Positions 15,059-26,815 of a stretch of 64,000 nucleotides of DNA are shown piece by piece; within the stretch, counting starts at the first letter, position 1, and every line of letters begins with the position of its first letter. Made by a program: the position numbers and the translations under genes. The notes below the pieces were generated by a model that was given only the letters and a program-made list of their open reading frames with translations, searched no databases and was not told the DNA's origin. Location: assembly GCA_018350325.1 (NCBI GenBank), contig JAEVLN010000037.1, positions 461,335 to 525,334 on the forward strand, written 5' to 3'. This stretch comes from Globodera rostochiensis. Taxonomy: Eukaryota; Nematoda; Chromadorea; Rhabditida; Heteroderidae.

Positions 15059-17455
15059 AGAACGGGGAACAAAAAACAATGGTGTGATGGATGCAAATGG
15101 AGCTGCTATCACATCGGCTTGCAGATGTTTCACGTAACAAACAATAAATCAATGCTGATGACCCTGGAGGGGAAATGGAAAATCTTTTTCTTATTAGCCG
15201 GAACTATCAATTTTTTGACCGAAAATTCCGATCACAAAATCTATTATGAGCTTAAGTAAAAAGACAGAAAATGCGTGTTTCGGATTATATTCCGTTAATG
15301 AACGAACAATTTTCCGGATGGTCCGGTTTTCATAAACGAGAGGTGATTGATTCTGTGAGAGGACTGTACAAATAAATGCAATCAACAATAGAAAGACAAC
15401 AAATATTTTGTTTTATAATAATTTTTATTAGAAAGCAACGGTTCAAGAACAAAACACAACAATGGAAATGAACAACCTCCTCCCCCCCCCCCCCCCCATT
15501 CATTAATAAACGGAAGTTGTGGGGAGAGAGAAATTTTGCGGAAAGTGAAAGTGATTGATCGTTGCACGGGGAAGAAGCCAGAAGGTAGCGGCTATGTCAT
15601 TTTTGCGATAGCAGCAAATATATTGGCGTTAGTTGCAATGTGTGCAGTGAACGCGCACTGATTTTCGGAAGATTGGGTTTGAAGTGCCATAACTCTTCTT
15701 GGAACAATCCAAACGAAACAAATTTAGTCAACTTAGTTTTTCGCTCTTTTCAAACCATAACTTTTTAAAGGTTTATATCATCGTTTAGTCCCTGCTAGAT
15801 AATAGCTTCTAAACATATAGAGCTTTCGATTGGTATCTAATTAATTGAGTTTGTTTGGTCTATGAAGAGTTATGGCGCTTCAAATGTCTGGGGCCGAAAC
15901 GTCTGGGGCCGAACCGGCGGACCGAAAAGACCCCCACTCAAGGATGAGAGGGGGCTTTTGATCATGATCAAATCAGAGATGCAATTAATAGTGGAGTTGT
16001 TGAGTGGTGGAGAGAACAGTCCGCCCACACCTTCTGCGCTGCTGCTGCTGGTGAGAAATTTGGGGTGAAAAATAATCCACGTTACACGCACGCGCAGGTT
16101 GGGATACCTATGTGGCTATTATGTGTATGTACAAATCCCACTAAACAAACATGCAGAGGAGAGATGGGCAGAGAAAAAGAAACTGAACACAATATGTAGG
16201 CTTTGTCGAGGTGGGTCAATCCCGTCCCAGTTCAAAAAGGGCCACGCGCCCGTCCCAGCCACAAAATTTGTTATTTTTATTTTTTGGCTAACATTAGAGC
16301 TGGGGTCGTATCGAAAATTTTAATTTTAAAAATAAGGACATCAAGGGCAAAAAAAAATTTTGTTCTAAAATAAGGACATTTTACAAAATGTTCAAAAATG
16401 CAGCAAAATGTTTATTTTTGGCATGAAATGTGCTTTTTTAATCCTTTTTGGTAAAAGTTACCATCTGAGGGTTTGGCTAAGATTTTGTTTGACAATAAGG
16501 ACAAAACAAGGACGAAGGCCTGAAATAAGGACAAATCGTATAAGTAAGGACAGATACGACCTCTGTATTAGAGTGAGGAAATTCTATTTTATTAAATGTC
16601 TGGCTAAGTTTTATGAGTAGGGGTTCATTCCCGTCCCGCCACTCCCGTCCCGGCCAGTCCCGTCCCGGCCAGTCCCGTCCCGGCCAGTCCCGTCCCGGGC
16701 AACCCGGTCCCAAGTTCAAAAATGTATTCGGGGGGGGGGGGGGCGTAGAATCCGAATCTGACCTCCGTTTCGACCGATTCCAAACCTCGAACCCGGATTC
16801 AAACATTTTTTCAAATGCCAAAGCAAAAAAAAAACTATTCAATGGGATTAGAAGCTTAAAAAGATGCAAAAATTCTAAAATCTATTCAAAATGTACCCAA
16901 TTTTATTTTATAGATCACATTTTGCGGTTCAAAATTGGTTGGGACGGGAGTGGCCCGGGACGGGACGGGAGTGGTGAGACGGGAGTGGCCCGCTTCGAAG
17001 TTTTGTATGGGCAAATCGTAAAAATAGAATTTCACTCGTAAAATTTTGTGAAAGGAATTTAAAAAAGAAAAGAACAAAGTACCTAACTTAGCAATCCAAA
17101 TAAAATGTCTACTCCAATCACACTGATCAGAGAATCAATCAAAATAAGCGATTTGTGCAATACGGGGAAAGAGAGAAAGATGCGCCAAGAAGAAAAAATG
17201 GAGAAAAAGGATGAATGAATGAAATATGAACAAAAGTTCAGTCGGTAACACAAATCGGGCAAATTCTTGATGAGACAAATCGATCTAGAGGTGGGGGTGG
17301 GGTGGGCGGGGGGGGGGGTCAGGGATGAACGAAATTTCGTTTCGTTTTTGTGTTTTATCGTTGTCTTCGTCGGTTTTTGGTTTTCGTTATCTTTTGTCAT
17401 CAAACATTTAGGGAAAGGGGGGGGGGGCTGACCCCCTCGCCCCCTTGCTGCTGGC
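15059..17455. other. repeat-rich intergenic region, no gene
   Basis: Upstream of the cyclotransferase gene. Contains a poly-C run at about 15481-15497, a half-foldback with AGTTATGGCGCTTCAAATGT (15660-15910), the foldback element 16621-16991, and a poly-G run near 16725-16742. All open frames overlap repeats. The cyclotransferase promoter should lie just above 15058, but no TATA box is evident. Confidence 0.5.
16621..16991. mobile_element. foldback element with CCCGTCCCGGCCAGT terminal arrays
   Basis: Left end: five tandem copies of CCCGTCCCGGCCAGT-like 15-mers. Right end: the inverted motif (GGGACGGGAGTGGCCC) in several copies. The interior includes poly-G and a GTAGAATCCGAATCTGACCT block. 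A second member with the same termini lies at 33955-34334. Confidence 0.7.
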
Positions 17456-18285
17456 TAGTGATGCACGAGACCCAAAATTTACCGAGACTCGAGAGTCGAG
17501 ACCGAGACCGAGACTTGACCCCGAGACTCGAGACCGAGACTTGACCCCGAGACTCGAGACCGAGACCGAGACCCAATAAACCCGAGAAATTTCTCGAGTC
17601 GAGACTCGAGACCGAGACTTTTTTGAAAATTTTTTAATTTTTTGGTTCAAAAATTTGGAAAAATCAAAAAATTTTTGCAATTTTTATTAAAGGGTTTTGC
17701 AGGGACCAGCGGTGCCGGCAGGCGCCGCAGCGAACAAGAATTTATTTAGTTTAAATTTAGGAGTGTATTTTTGGGTTACCGTATTACCTCTTGTAATTCC
17801 ACATGTGGAATTATTTTTCAACCTCCTCAGAAAGGGCGGAATTATTAGAGAGTGTGGAATTATCAGAGAGTGTGGACTGGGCCGCAAATGTCGGGCCGCA
17901 AATGTCTATTTTGTTTTAAGCCGCAAATGTCTGGGCCGCAAATGTCTACACACCAAAAATAACTACCGAATTTAATTATGGGAATAGAACCGCCGATACA
18001 TAAGTTACGATATAGAGCTTAACCACTGAGTCATAAGAGGATCCAACGGATGCGCTGTGCAAAGGATTTATTTAAAGGATTTTTAAATTTGATTTGTCAT
18101 TATGTTTTTCAAATCTAAGCTTTGAATTCTAAACAAATTCTCTCCAAAAATGCCATCTTTACCAGTGCAAAAAAGTCTCGTTTTCCGAGACTAAAAACCC
18201 GAGAGTCGAGACCGAGACCGAGACCCAAAAAACCCGAGAAATTTCTCGAGTCGAGACTCGAGACCGAGACTCTCGTGCATCACTA
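17456..18285. mobile_element. 830-bp hAT-like element with perfect TIR and target duplication
   Basis: Perfect inverted ends TAGTGATGCACGAGA / TCTCGTGCATCACTA, flanked by a perfect 8-bp duplication CTGCTGGC at 17448-17455 and 18286-18293. Subterminal arrays of GAGACCGAGAC / GAGACTCGAGA follow on both sides. The interior contains a CGG hairpin (17709-17729), a CCGTATTACCTC pogo-like end, and GGGCCGCAAATGTC repeats. No transposase. A fragment of the same family is at 30588-30650. Confidence 0.9.
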
Positions 18286-19101
18286 CTGCTGGCTATGGGC
18301 CCTGGATCAATCCTTATGAGCCAATTCGTACGTAGACAAAAGGTTCGCCGGTCGCTTGGAAAACGACAAAGGGTCCGAGTTTTATATCAATCCGACGACA
18401 CCAATGATTTTTGTAATAATGCAATAGTTTTGGAATTGAATTTTCTGATTCTGAACCATTTCAATCATCCAACTGGCTTCCGGCCGACTCTTCTTTGTCC
18501 CCAGTCACACAATTCGCCTTTTGCGTGAAGAAAAGACTTATTTGTTAGAAAAAAGTGTCATTTACTAATACCCAAAAAAAATTTTTTCGGCGATTCATAT
18601 ACCAATCGACTCCTCTCCCTCTCTAATGCACGTTCTGAAAAAAATTTTGAGCGGAAACCACTTTGAAGAAGGTTATAGCCCCTCAAAGTTGGCCAAAGAC
18701 CACAGGGGGGACCCTTTTGGTCTTCAAAGTCGATAAAAAGCTATTTCTAGGGGTATTCGGGGGGCGTAGAATCCGAATCCGACCTCCAGGCGGGGCAGTT
18801 TCTGACCCGGACCCGAATTCGAACAATTTTTCAAAAATCGATTTGTTGGGTATTTCTATCTTATACGGTAATGGAACAAACTCGAACAATTCATAAATAA
18901 TTGATTCCTCTTGTTGAACTGAGCACGAATCTGCAAAAAATTTATCGCGGAAACCATTTTGAAGAAAGTTATAAGCCAAATAAAGTCCCGGTCCCGGTTT
19001 TTTGGTCCCGACGGGACCGGGACCAACCGGGAAAAAAAGTTCACCCCTAATGATGGCATCATCGAGCGACAATTTCAACATTTTTACTTATTTTGCTGAG
19101 T

Positions 19102-19175
19102 GGGTCGATGGCCTAGTGGTTTCTCTTTTTGGAGAGTCTTATGTTATGTGTTGGGGGTTTGAACCCGCTTGAGTG
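19102..19175 (+). repeat. tRNA-like (SINE-type) segment
   Basis: Looks like the Pol III promoter of a tRNA: an A-box-like GGCCTAGTGGTTTC (about 19110-19123) and a B-box GGGTTTGAACCCGC (19154-19167) at tRNA spacing. It does not fold into a full cloverleaf by eye, so I call it a tRNA-derived repeat rather than a tRNA gene. Confidence 0.5.
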
Positions 19176-19602
19176 CAAGCACTTATTTATTGGTTTCCTC
19201 ATTAATAAGATTTTTAAATAAATATTCCAGGGGTGCTAACGGTTACCAATTTTCGTAACCGTAACCACCCGTCCTCAAACACTCGTAATCGTTAACCGCC
19301 CGTAACCGCCCGTCCTAAAAATCTCATAACCGTTAACCGCCCGCGGTTATCCGCGGTTAACCGCATTATTTAAAAATCAATAAAGTTTTCCAGATTTCGA
19401 AAAATCGATTTTTCATAACTAATTTTTTCCGATCGTGATGTGGCATCTTTCTAAAATTAAATCAAAATTGATGTGTATTGAACTTAACTACACCCCTAAG
19501 GATCGACTTTTTAAAAAAATTTTAAAAAATGCACCCTAAAAATTGACTTTTCGCGACTAAAAATTCTGCCACAAAAAAATGAAAATTTTAAAATTCTGCT
19601 TA

Positions 19603-20977
19603 CCGTATTTCCTCTAATATAGCCCCATGCTGTATTAGTACCCCATGCTCTAATAGAGCCCCCCTTTTTTGGGAGGGTTGAACAATAGAGCCCCATGCTC
19701 TAATAGAGCCCCCCCCCCAAAATTTTTTTAAATATATTGAATACCTGCACAAATAATAAACATTTCGCCATAATTAATCATTTTCGTATTTCCCATGTTA
19801 TGATTTTTTACTTCCACGTTAGCGTTTCTAAATTAGGCGATTTCACCAATTCTAGCTCAATACATTATTGATTTTGAGTTTCCTGCTTTTTATAGGATGG
19901 AAGAAATTGGAAACTCATCGGAAAATGCAAAAGTAAAGCCAAAATAATGAATAAAAATTTTAATCCTTTAAATTAAGGTTTGTATTTCGTGCCATAATCC
20001 GTCATCCGGCGCGCACTTTTGCAAAAAATGCTTTGAACCATGCCAGCAATTTCGCCGCGCTCTATCTCAATCGATGGAGAGGAAGGATACGGCGCAAAAG
20101 TCGTTTGTTGTGAGTGTTGGCTTCGGGACGAGGGCGCAGCCGACGAAAACGCGAATATTGTGAAAACAGCACCATCCGTAAGAGACGAGAACGCGTTCAT
20201 GGCGGAGGAAGAAAGCTCACCGATGCTGATTTTGACAATGCGCTTGCAGATTGGGTCAAGGAATTGAGAGGGAGGAAATTGCGAGTTTTTCGCAATATGA
20301 TTTTAACCGCGGCAAAAAAAATCTGTTCGCAATACCCAAAAATGGATGAGTTTTCTGTAATTTTTTCTTCAGTTACCTAAACTAAGACAAGAAAAATTTA
20401 GGGCAGTAAAGGATGGCTTGATTGCTTTATGAAACGCCACAATTTTACTTTGCGCAGACCGACTTCGGTGGCGCAAAAGTGAGGGAAAAAATATGCTCTT
20501 ATTAATGTTTTTAAGGTTAAAAACATTTAAAATTTGTAAATTGGCTGTAATTTAGAAGGATGGAGCGATTCCAAACGGTCTGTCCTTATTGCAGCAGCGC
20601 CGACAAGAAGAGGATATGATCAAATTGGTCGAGGAAATTGATTTAAATGAAGATGATAACCTCGGAAGCGATTTTTCAATTGAACTTTAATGTTTTGTGT
20701 CAATGATATCGAATATTTTTGTTATTCAATAATAAAATTTCTATTCAGTCATTGATTTTGCCAGTAAGGCATTGATTTTGCCAGAAAAAAATGTCAAAAT
20801 CGTCCAAATTTTGCTAAAAATTTGTGCAAAAATTGTAAATTTGTGAACTTTTTCTGAAAAAGATAGGTTGAACAATATAGCCCCATGCTGTATTAGTACC
20901 CCATGCTCTAATAGAGCCCCCCTTTTTGGAGGGGTTGAACAATAGAGCCCCATGGGGCTCTATTACAGGAAATACGG
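19603..20977 (+). mobile_element. pogo/Tc1-mariner-type element nested in the hAT-like element
   Basis: Inverted ends CCGTATTTCCT / AGGAAATACGG flanked by TA on both sides (19601-19602 and 20978-20979), the TA duplication of Tc1/mariner-pogo elements. The subterminal sequence with TAGCCCCATGCTGTATTAGT occurs near both ends. It encloses a CENP-B-type DNA-binding coding relic at 20114-20482, which fits the pogo superfamily. Smaller relatives: 36026-36166 and a partial end at 17777. Confidence 0.85.
20114..20482 (+). pseudogene. pogo-like transposase fragment, DNA-binding part only
   Basis: 20114-20300 encodes a CENP-B/Tc5-type helix-turn-helix: HGGGRKLTDADFDNALADWV, then KELRGRKLRVFRNMILTAAK. 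A second piece after a possible short intron (about 20404-20482) reads SKGWLDCFMKRHNFTLRRPT, matching the 'xKGWLxxFxxRHxxxLRR' second helix-turn-helix of this family. A third open stretch near 20580-20690 ends in an acidic tail (EEIDLNEDDNLGSDFSIEL). The catalytic DDE domain is absent, so the copy cannot be autonomous. A DNA-binding-only gene remains possible, but I could not splice all three parts in one frame. Confidence 0.7.
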
Positions 20978-21568
20978 TATTTTCAAAAATTTTTTTGTCT
21001 GAAATGCCTTTAATTTACATATAAAAATTTTAATTTCTCTTATTACTTCAATTAGAAAAAAACTTCCCCATTTTTTGCTATATTTGAAAAATTTTCTCCA
21101 TATTTCGTCCATATTTTGCAATTTTTGTTCAATTTGACCATGTTTTACAATTTCTTATCCATATTTTATGGCTATATTACAAGATTTTTTGTCCATATAA
21201 TTTGTGGCCCTATTAATGAATTATGCTGAGAAAAAATCGCCGAATTCAAATCTCTCAATCCTTAGTCAAAAAACAACGGATGCGACGGTTAACCGCGGTT
21301 TAGTGGTCATAACCGTCAACCGACCGTAATCGCGGTGCTTTAAAATTCCATAACCGTTATTCGCCCGTAACCGCGACCTTTTAAAATTTCATAACCGTTA
21401 ACCGCGGGTAACCGTGCGCAGGCCTGAAATATTCTAATATTTTTAAATTAAAATGCGAGCAAAAAAAAGAATAGATACAAGAATTTTTGAAATAAATTCA
21501 TCACGTCTTTCTGAATTTTTGCTTCAATTTCCTTAACAAAGATTGCCAATTTTTGTAAAAATTTCTCC

Positions 21569-21738
21569 GGTGGTGCCTGTCGGCACCGCCGGACATCCTC
21601 TACTCTTACGTAACCCAGTTTTTTTTCTCTGAAATTCCGAAGCAAAATTCATAATTTTCCTAAAATTTTGATGAAATTTCTTTAACAAATTTAGTTAAAT
21701 TTCAAAAATTTTTCTAGGCGGCGCCTATCGGCACCGCC
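21569..21738. repeat. two copies of a dispersed CGG hairpin
   Basis: GGTGGTGCCTGTCGGCACCGCC (21569-21590) and GGCGGCGCCTATCGGCACCGCC (21717-21738). Each is a 9-bp stem with a 4-base loop. Other copies: 761, 4327, 5220, 11584, 17709, 25782, 25895, 28320, 28434, 43594 and 57386. Most are flanked on one side by a conserved TTAACAAATTGAGTCAAAAA-like stretch. Confidence 0.8.
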
Positions 21739-22111
21739 GACCCCCAGTACGCAAGAATTTTTTCCTTGAAAAGTCCCAGTTGGTCCCGGGACCGGTCCCG
21801 GTTGAAACTCTTGGTCCTGGTCCCGTTTTTCTGGTCCCGGCAAGTCCCGGTTTTTCCCAAAAGTCCCGGTCCCGTCCTACTCTAGTTAAAACCATTTTTG
21901 AAAATGTTCAAATTCGGATCCGGGGTTAGAAATTAACCCAAATGGAGGTCCGGATTTGGATTCTACGCACTCCGAATTCTGATTTCATATTCGTGATCAG
22001 AGCGACCTCAATAACCTGCTAAACTTCATAGAATTGCATAAAACCCTCAAATTCCGCTCATAAATGGGTAATACTGCAGTTTATCCCCCCCCCCCCCCCC
22101 CCCATTTAATA

Positions 22112-22738
22112 GTTTACATATACGTGCTCAGCTCGTGGGCAGGAATCGAAAGGTGTATAGAATGAAGAAATAATATGACGTTAAAGGGGTCTGTCAAATC
22201 AAGGAAAATCCTACCAAATCAATGCAAGCCGAGCGCCATAACTTTCTTCATATTCATCTGAGGCATAAATTGTTTACATATACGTGCTCAGCTCGTGGGC
22301 AGGAATCGAACGGTGTATAGAATGAAGAAATAATATGACGTTAAAGGGGTCTGTCAAATCAAGGAAAATCCTACCAAATCAATGCAAGCCGAGCGCCATA
22401 ACTTTCTTCATATTCATCTGAGGCATAAATTGTTTACATATACGTGCTCAGCTCGTGGGCAGGAATCGAACGGTGTATAGAATGAAGAAATAATATGACG
22501 TTAAAGGGGTCTGTCAAATCAAGGAAAATCCTACCAAATCAATGCAAGCCGAGCGCCATAACTTTCTTCATATTCATCTGAGGCATATGTTGTTTACATA
22601 TACGTGCTCAGCTCGTGGGCAGGAATCGAACGGTGTATAGAATGAAGAAATAATTAAGGGTCTGTCAAATCAAGAAACTCCTACCAAATCATGCAGCCGA
22701 GCGCCATAACTTTTTCATATTCATCTGAGATCTAGAGA
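22112..22738 (+). repeat. 160-bp satellite, about 4 units, forward orientation
   Basis: Unit of 160 bp beginning GTTTACATATACGTGCTCAG and containing GTGGGCAGGAATCGAACGG and CCGAGCGCCATAACTTTCTT. Starts at 22112, 22272, 22432 and 22592. The first three are nearly identical; the fourth has small deletions. Preceded by a poly-C run of about 17-18 (22086-22103). Confidence 0.95.
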
Positions 22739-22744
22739 CCCTTG

Positions 22745-24290
22745 TTTACATATTTCTTCTCAGTGTGGCACGTTCGATTCCTGCCCACGAGCTGAGCACG
22801 TATATGTAAACAACATATGCCTCAGATGAATATGAAGAAAGTTATGGCGCTCGGCTTGCATTGATTTGGTAGGATTTTCCTTAATTTGATAGACCCTTTT
22901 AACGTCATATTATTTCTTCATTCTATACACCGTTCGATTCCTGCCCACGAGCTGAGCACGTATATGTAAACAACATATGCCTCAGATGAATATGAAGAAA
23001 GTTATGGCGCTCGGCTTGCATTGATTTGGTAGGATTTTCCTTGATTTGACAGACCCCTTTAACGTCATATTATTTCTTCATTCTATACACCGTTCGATTC
23101 CTGCCCACGAGCTGAGCACGTATATGTAAATAATTTATGCCTCAGATGAATATGAAGAAAGTTATGGCGCTCGGCTTGCATTGATTTGCTAGGATTTTCC
23201 TTAATTTGACAGACCCCTTTAACGTCATATTATTTCTTCATTCTATACACCGTTCGATTCCTGCCCACGAGCTGAGCACGTATATGTAAACAATTTATGC
23301 CTCAGATGAATATGAAGAAAGTTATGGCGCTCGGCTTGCATTGATTTGCTAGGATTTTCCTTAATTTGATAGACCCTTTTAACGTCATATTATTTCTTCA
23401 TTCTATACACCGTTCGATTCCTGCCCACGAGCTGAGCACGTATATGTAAACAATTTATGCCTCAGATGAATATGAAGAAAGTTATGGCGCTCGGCTTGCA
23501 TTGATTTGGTAGGATTTTCCTTAATTTGACAGACCCCTTTAACGTCATATTATTTCTTCATTCTATACACCGTTCGATTCCTGCCCACGAGCTGAGCACG
23601 TATATGTAAATAATTTATGCCTCAGATGAATATGAAGAAAGTTATGGCGCTCGGCTTGCATTGATTTGCTAGGATTTTCCTTTTTTGACAGACCCCTTTA
23701 ACGTCATATTATTTCTTCATTCTATACACCGTTCGATTCCTGCCCACGAGCTGAGCACGTATATGTAAACAACTTATGCCTCAGATGAATATGAAGAAAG
23801 TTATGGCGCTCGGCTTGCATTGATTTGCTAGGATTTTCCTTTTTTGACAGACCCCTTTAACGTCATATTATTTCTTCATTCTATACACCGTTCGATTCCT
23901 GCCCACGAGCTGAGCACGTATATGTAAACAAAATATGCCTCAGATGAATATGAAGAAAGTTATGGCGCTCGGCTTGCATTGATTTGGTAGGATTTTCCTT
24001 ATTTGACAGACCCCTTTAACGTCATATTATTTCTTCATTCTATACACCGTTCGATTCCTGCCCACGAGCTGAGCACGTATATGTAAACAACTTATGCCTC
24101 AGATGAATATGAAGAAAGTTATGGCGCTCGGCTTGCATTGATTTGGTAGGATTTTCCTTGATTTGACAGACCCCTTTAACGTCATATTATTTCTTCATTC
24201 TATACACCGTTCGATTCCTGCCCACGAGCTGAGCACCAATATGTAAACATTTATGCCTCAGATGAATATGAAGAAAGTATGGCGCTCGGC
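22745..24290 (-). repeat. 160-bp satellite, about 10 units, reverse orientation
   Basis: The same unit as 22112-22738, now inverted, with CGAGCTGAGCACGTATATGT recurring about every 160 bp from 22788 to about 24222. The switch point near 22740 makes a tail-to-tail palindrome. Units are very similar; the last is degraded, and 24290-24600 contains scrambled fragments. Confidence 0.95.
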
Positions 24291-26815
24291 TTGCATTTAT
24301 CTTGAGACACCCTTATTACCACCCTATGTTTTTATATTTTTTGCAAAAACGTTCCGCCAATACGTGTTCAACCATTCATCTGAGCATAATTATTTAGCTC
24401 AGTGATAACTCGTGGGCAGGTTCGAACGGTTTCTTAATGAAAATAATTTAACCTTAAATGTTGCTTCAATCTAACCGTATATCCTGCAAGCAGCGCCATA
24501 ATTGTAATCATTTATGCACAGATTTTGACTAAGTGCTCCGCTCGGCTTGATTGAACGTGTATAGGATTTAAAATCAATTGCCGTTAAAAGGGCTAGCGAA
24601 TTAACTTTTTTAAATTTAAGACCAGGACAAATAGCACTACTCGATGAACACTTTGAAGTATTTATTTTACTCGATCGATACGTATAATCTTTTATCTGTA
24701 TGTGTTGTATTTAAAAGTAATTCATTTATATTTTACTGGTAATTATCAATTTTTTGATGGTATAAATTGTCAAAATTCTATTGGGTTTTAATAAAAAACT
24801 TTCTTGATATCGTTTCACGCAAAAGCGTTTACATATACGTGCTCAGCTCGTGGGCAGGAATCGAACGGTATATAAAATGAAGAACTATTATGAAGTTTAA
24901 GGGGTCTAACAAATTAGAGCAAGCCGAGCGCCATAACTTTCTTCATATAAGTCTTACGCAAAAAGAGTTTACATATACGTGCTCAGTTCGTGGGCAGGAA
25001 CCGAACGGTGTATAGAAAGAAGAAATATTATGAAGTTTAAGGGGTCTAACAAATTAAGGAAAATCCAAGCAAATCAATGCATACTTTCTTCATATTTGTC
25101 TCACGCAAAAAGCGTTTACATATACGTGCTCAGCTCGTGGGCAGGAACCGAACGGTGTATAGAAAGAAGAAATATTATGAAGTTTAAGGGGTCTAACAAA
25201 TTAAGGAAAATCCTAGAAAATCAACGCAAGCCTAGCGCCATAACTTTCATCATATTCGTCTCACGCAAAAAGCGTTTACATAAACGTGCTCAGCAGGGAT
25301 GGGCAAAATTTCGGATTTCGGGTTTCGGAATTTCAGAAATTTCGGGTTTTTTGGCCGTTTCGGATTTCGGGTTTCGGATTTCGGAATTAGAGCAAAATTT
25401 CGGATTTTACACCCCTAAGAATGGGATTTTTGAGCAAATGAGCAGTTTGGTGTTGGTATAGTGGTGAGTGGTGTGGTCAGTTGAACTTTGGGTGTGGGTT
25501 CGGGTCCCCTACTGTGTTAATGATTTTTTCCAACTTTCTCTGAACAATTACTGTCGAGTAAACAATTCCAAAAATTTTTTTAAATTTCCCATTTTTTAAA
25601 ATATTTTATATAACAATTCACAAGTTTTCATTTCATTTTTTGGTTGTACAAATTCGCTGAATATTTAAAAAATTTATAATTTTGTTCAAAGTTGAGTGAT
25701 CGTAAATTACTTTAGTGCCATAAAATTTCAGAAAAGCCAATTTCTTAACAAGATTCATTAAAATCTTCAAAAAATTTTCCCGGAGGCGCCTATCGGCGCC
25801 ACCGGACCTCTTCTATTTTCAAAAATTACCGTATTTTTAAAATTTTGGTTGCAAAGCTCTTAACAAATTGAGTCAAAAATTCAAAATTTTCTCCGGCGGC
25901 GCCTATCGGCACCGCCGACCCCCTCCCACCTCTAAAAGCTTAAAATAGACTTAGAAGGCCGCTGAAAAAGACATCCTTTAAAATTTTTTAAAGTGAATAC
26001 TGTTAATTTCAAAAAATATTTACAAAATAATTATTTTAAAAAAATAATTTTTTACTTTATTGCAAATTTTTCCGTTTCCGTTAAAAAGCCCTTTTTAACG
26101 AAAAAAACGGAAAAATATACACCCCTAAATTCACCGCAAAGTTGTTAATTATAATTAGAAATACAAATTTTTTTTGGTAATCAGTGCATCAGGAACCTAT
26201 TTTCAGACAATTTTAGATATAAAATATTTGCAAATTTGACAAAAAGGTCCCCCCTATGGGTTTGTCAACTTAAGGAGCTATAACTTGCTTAGAGTCAAGA
26301 GCGACTCAAAATTTTTGCAGATTCGTATGCAAAAATTTCACTTGAAAAAATTTCGGATTTCGGGTTTCGGAATTTCGGAAATTTCGGGATAACTTTCTTC
26401 ATATCAGTCTGATACGAAAATAGTTTACATATACGTGCTCAGCTCGTGGGCAGCAATCGAACGGTATGGCAAATCCGAAATTTTGCCCATCCCTGCTGAG
26501 CACGTTTATGTAAACGCTTTTTGCGTGAGACGAATATGATGAAAGTTATGGCGCTAGGCTTGCGTTGATTTTCTAGGATTTTCCTTAATTTGTTAGACCC
26601 CTTAAACTTCATAATATTTCTTCTTTCTATACACCGTTCGGTTCCTGCCCACGAGCTGAGCACGTATATGTAAACGCTTTTTGCGTGAGACAAATATGAA
26701 GAAAGTATGCATTGATTTGCTTGGATTTTCCTTAATTTGTTAGACCCCTTAAACTTCATAATATTTCTTCTTTCTATACACCGTTCGGTTCCTGCCAACG
26801 AGCTGAGCACGTATA

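Larger units (their letters stand above)
19228..21426. mobile_element. 2.2-kb hAT-like composite element
   Basis: Ends CAGGGGTGCTAACGGTTACC and the inverse of CAGGCCTGCGCACGGTTACC, a 20-bp inverted repeat with 16 matches; CAGGG is a typical hAT terminus. Perfect 8-bp duplication AAATATTC at 19220-19227 and 21427-21434. Subterminal arrays of AACCGTTAACCGC-type motifs at both ends. A pogo-like element (19603-20977) sits inside it. Confidence 0.85.

Noticed and set aside
15059..15133. Longer N-terminus for the cyclotransferase from an upstream in-frame ATG
   Set aside because: It would place 25 residues before an otherwise ideal signal peptide. The internal methionine at 15058 gives the expected secreted precursor.
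16477..17041. Overlapping 130- and 142-codon frames on opposite strands
   Set aside because: Both are translations of the CCCGTCCCGGCCAGT arrays and the poly-G run of a foldback element.
24979..25461. 160-codon open frame, identical to one on the minus strand at 28776-29258, and a 123-codon relative at 26439-26810
   Set aside because: These frames run through satellite-variant units and a hAT-like terminus. They are identical because the arms are inverted copies; there is no domain or codon pattern of a protein.
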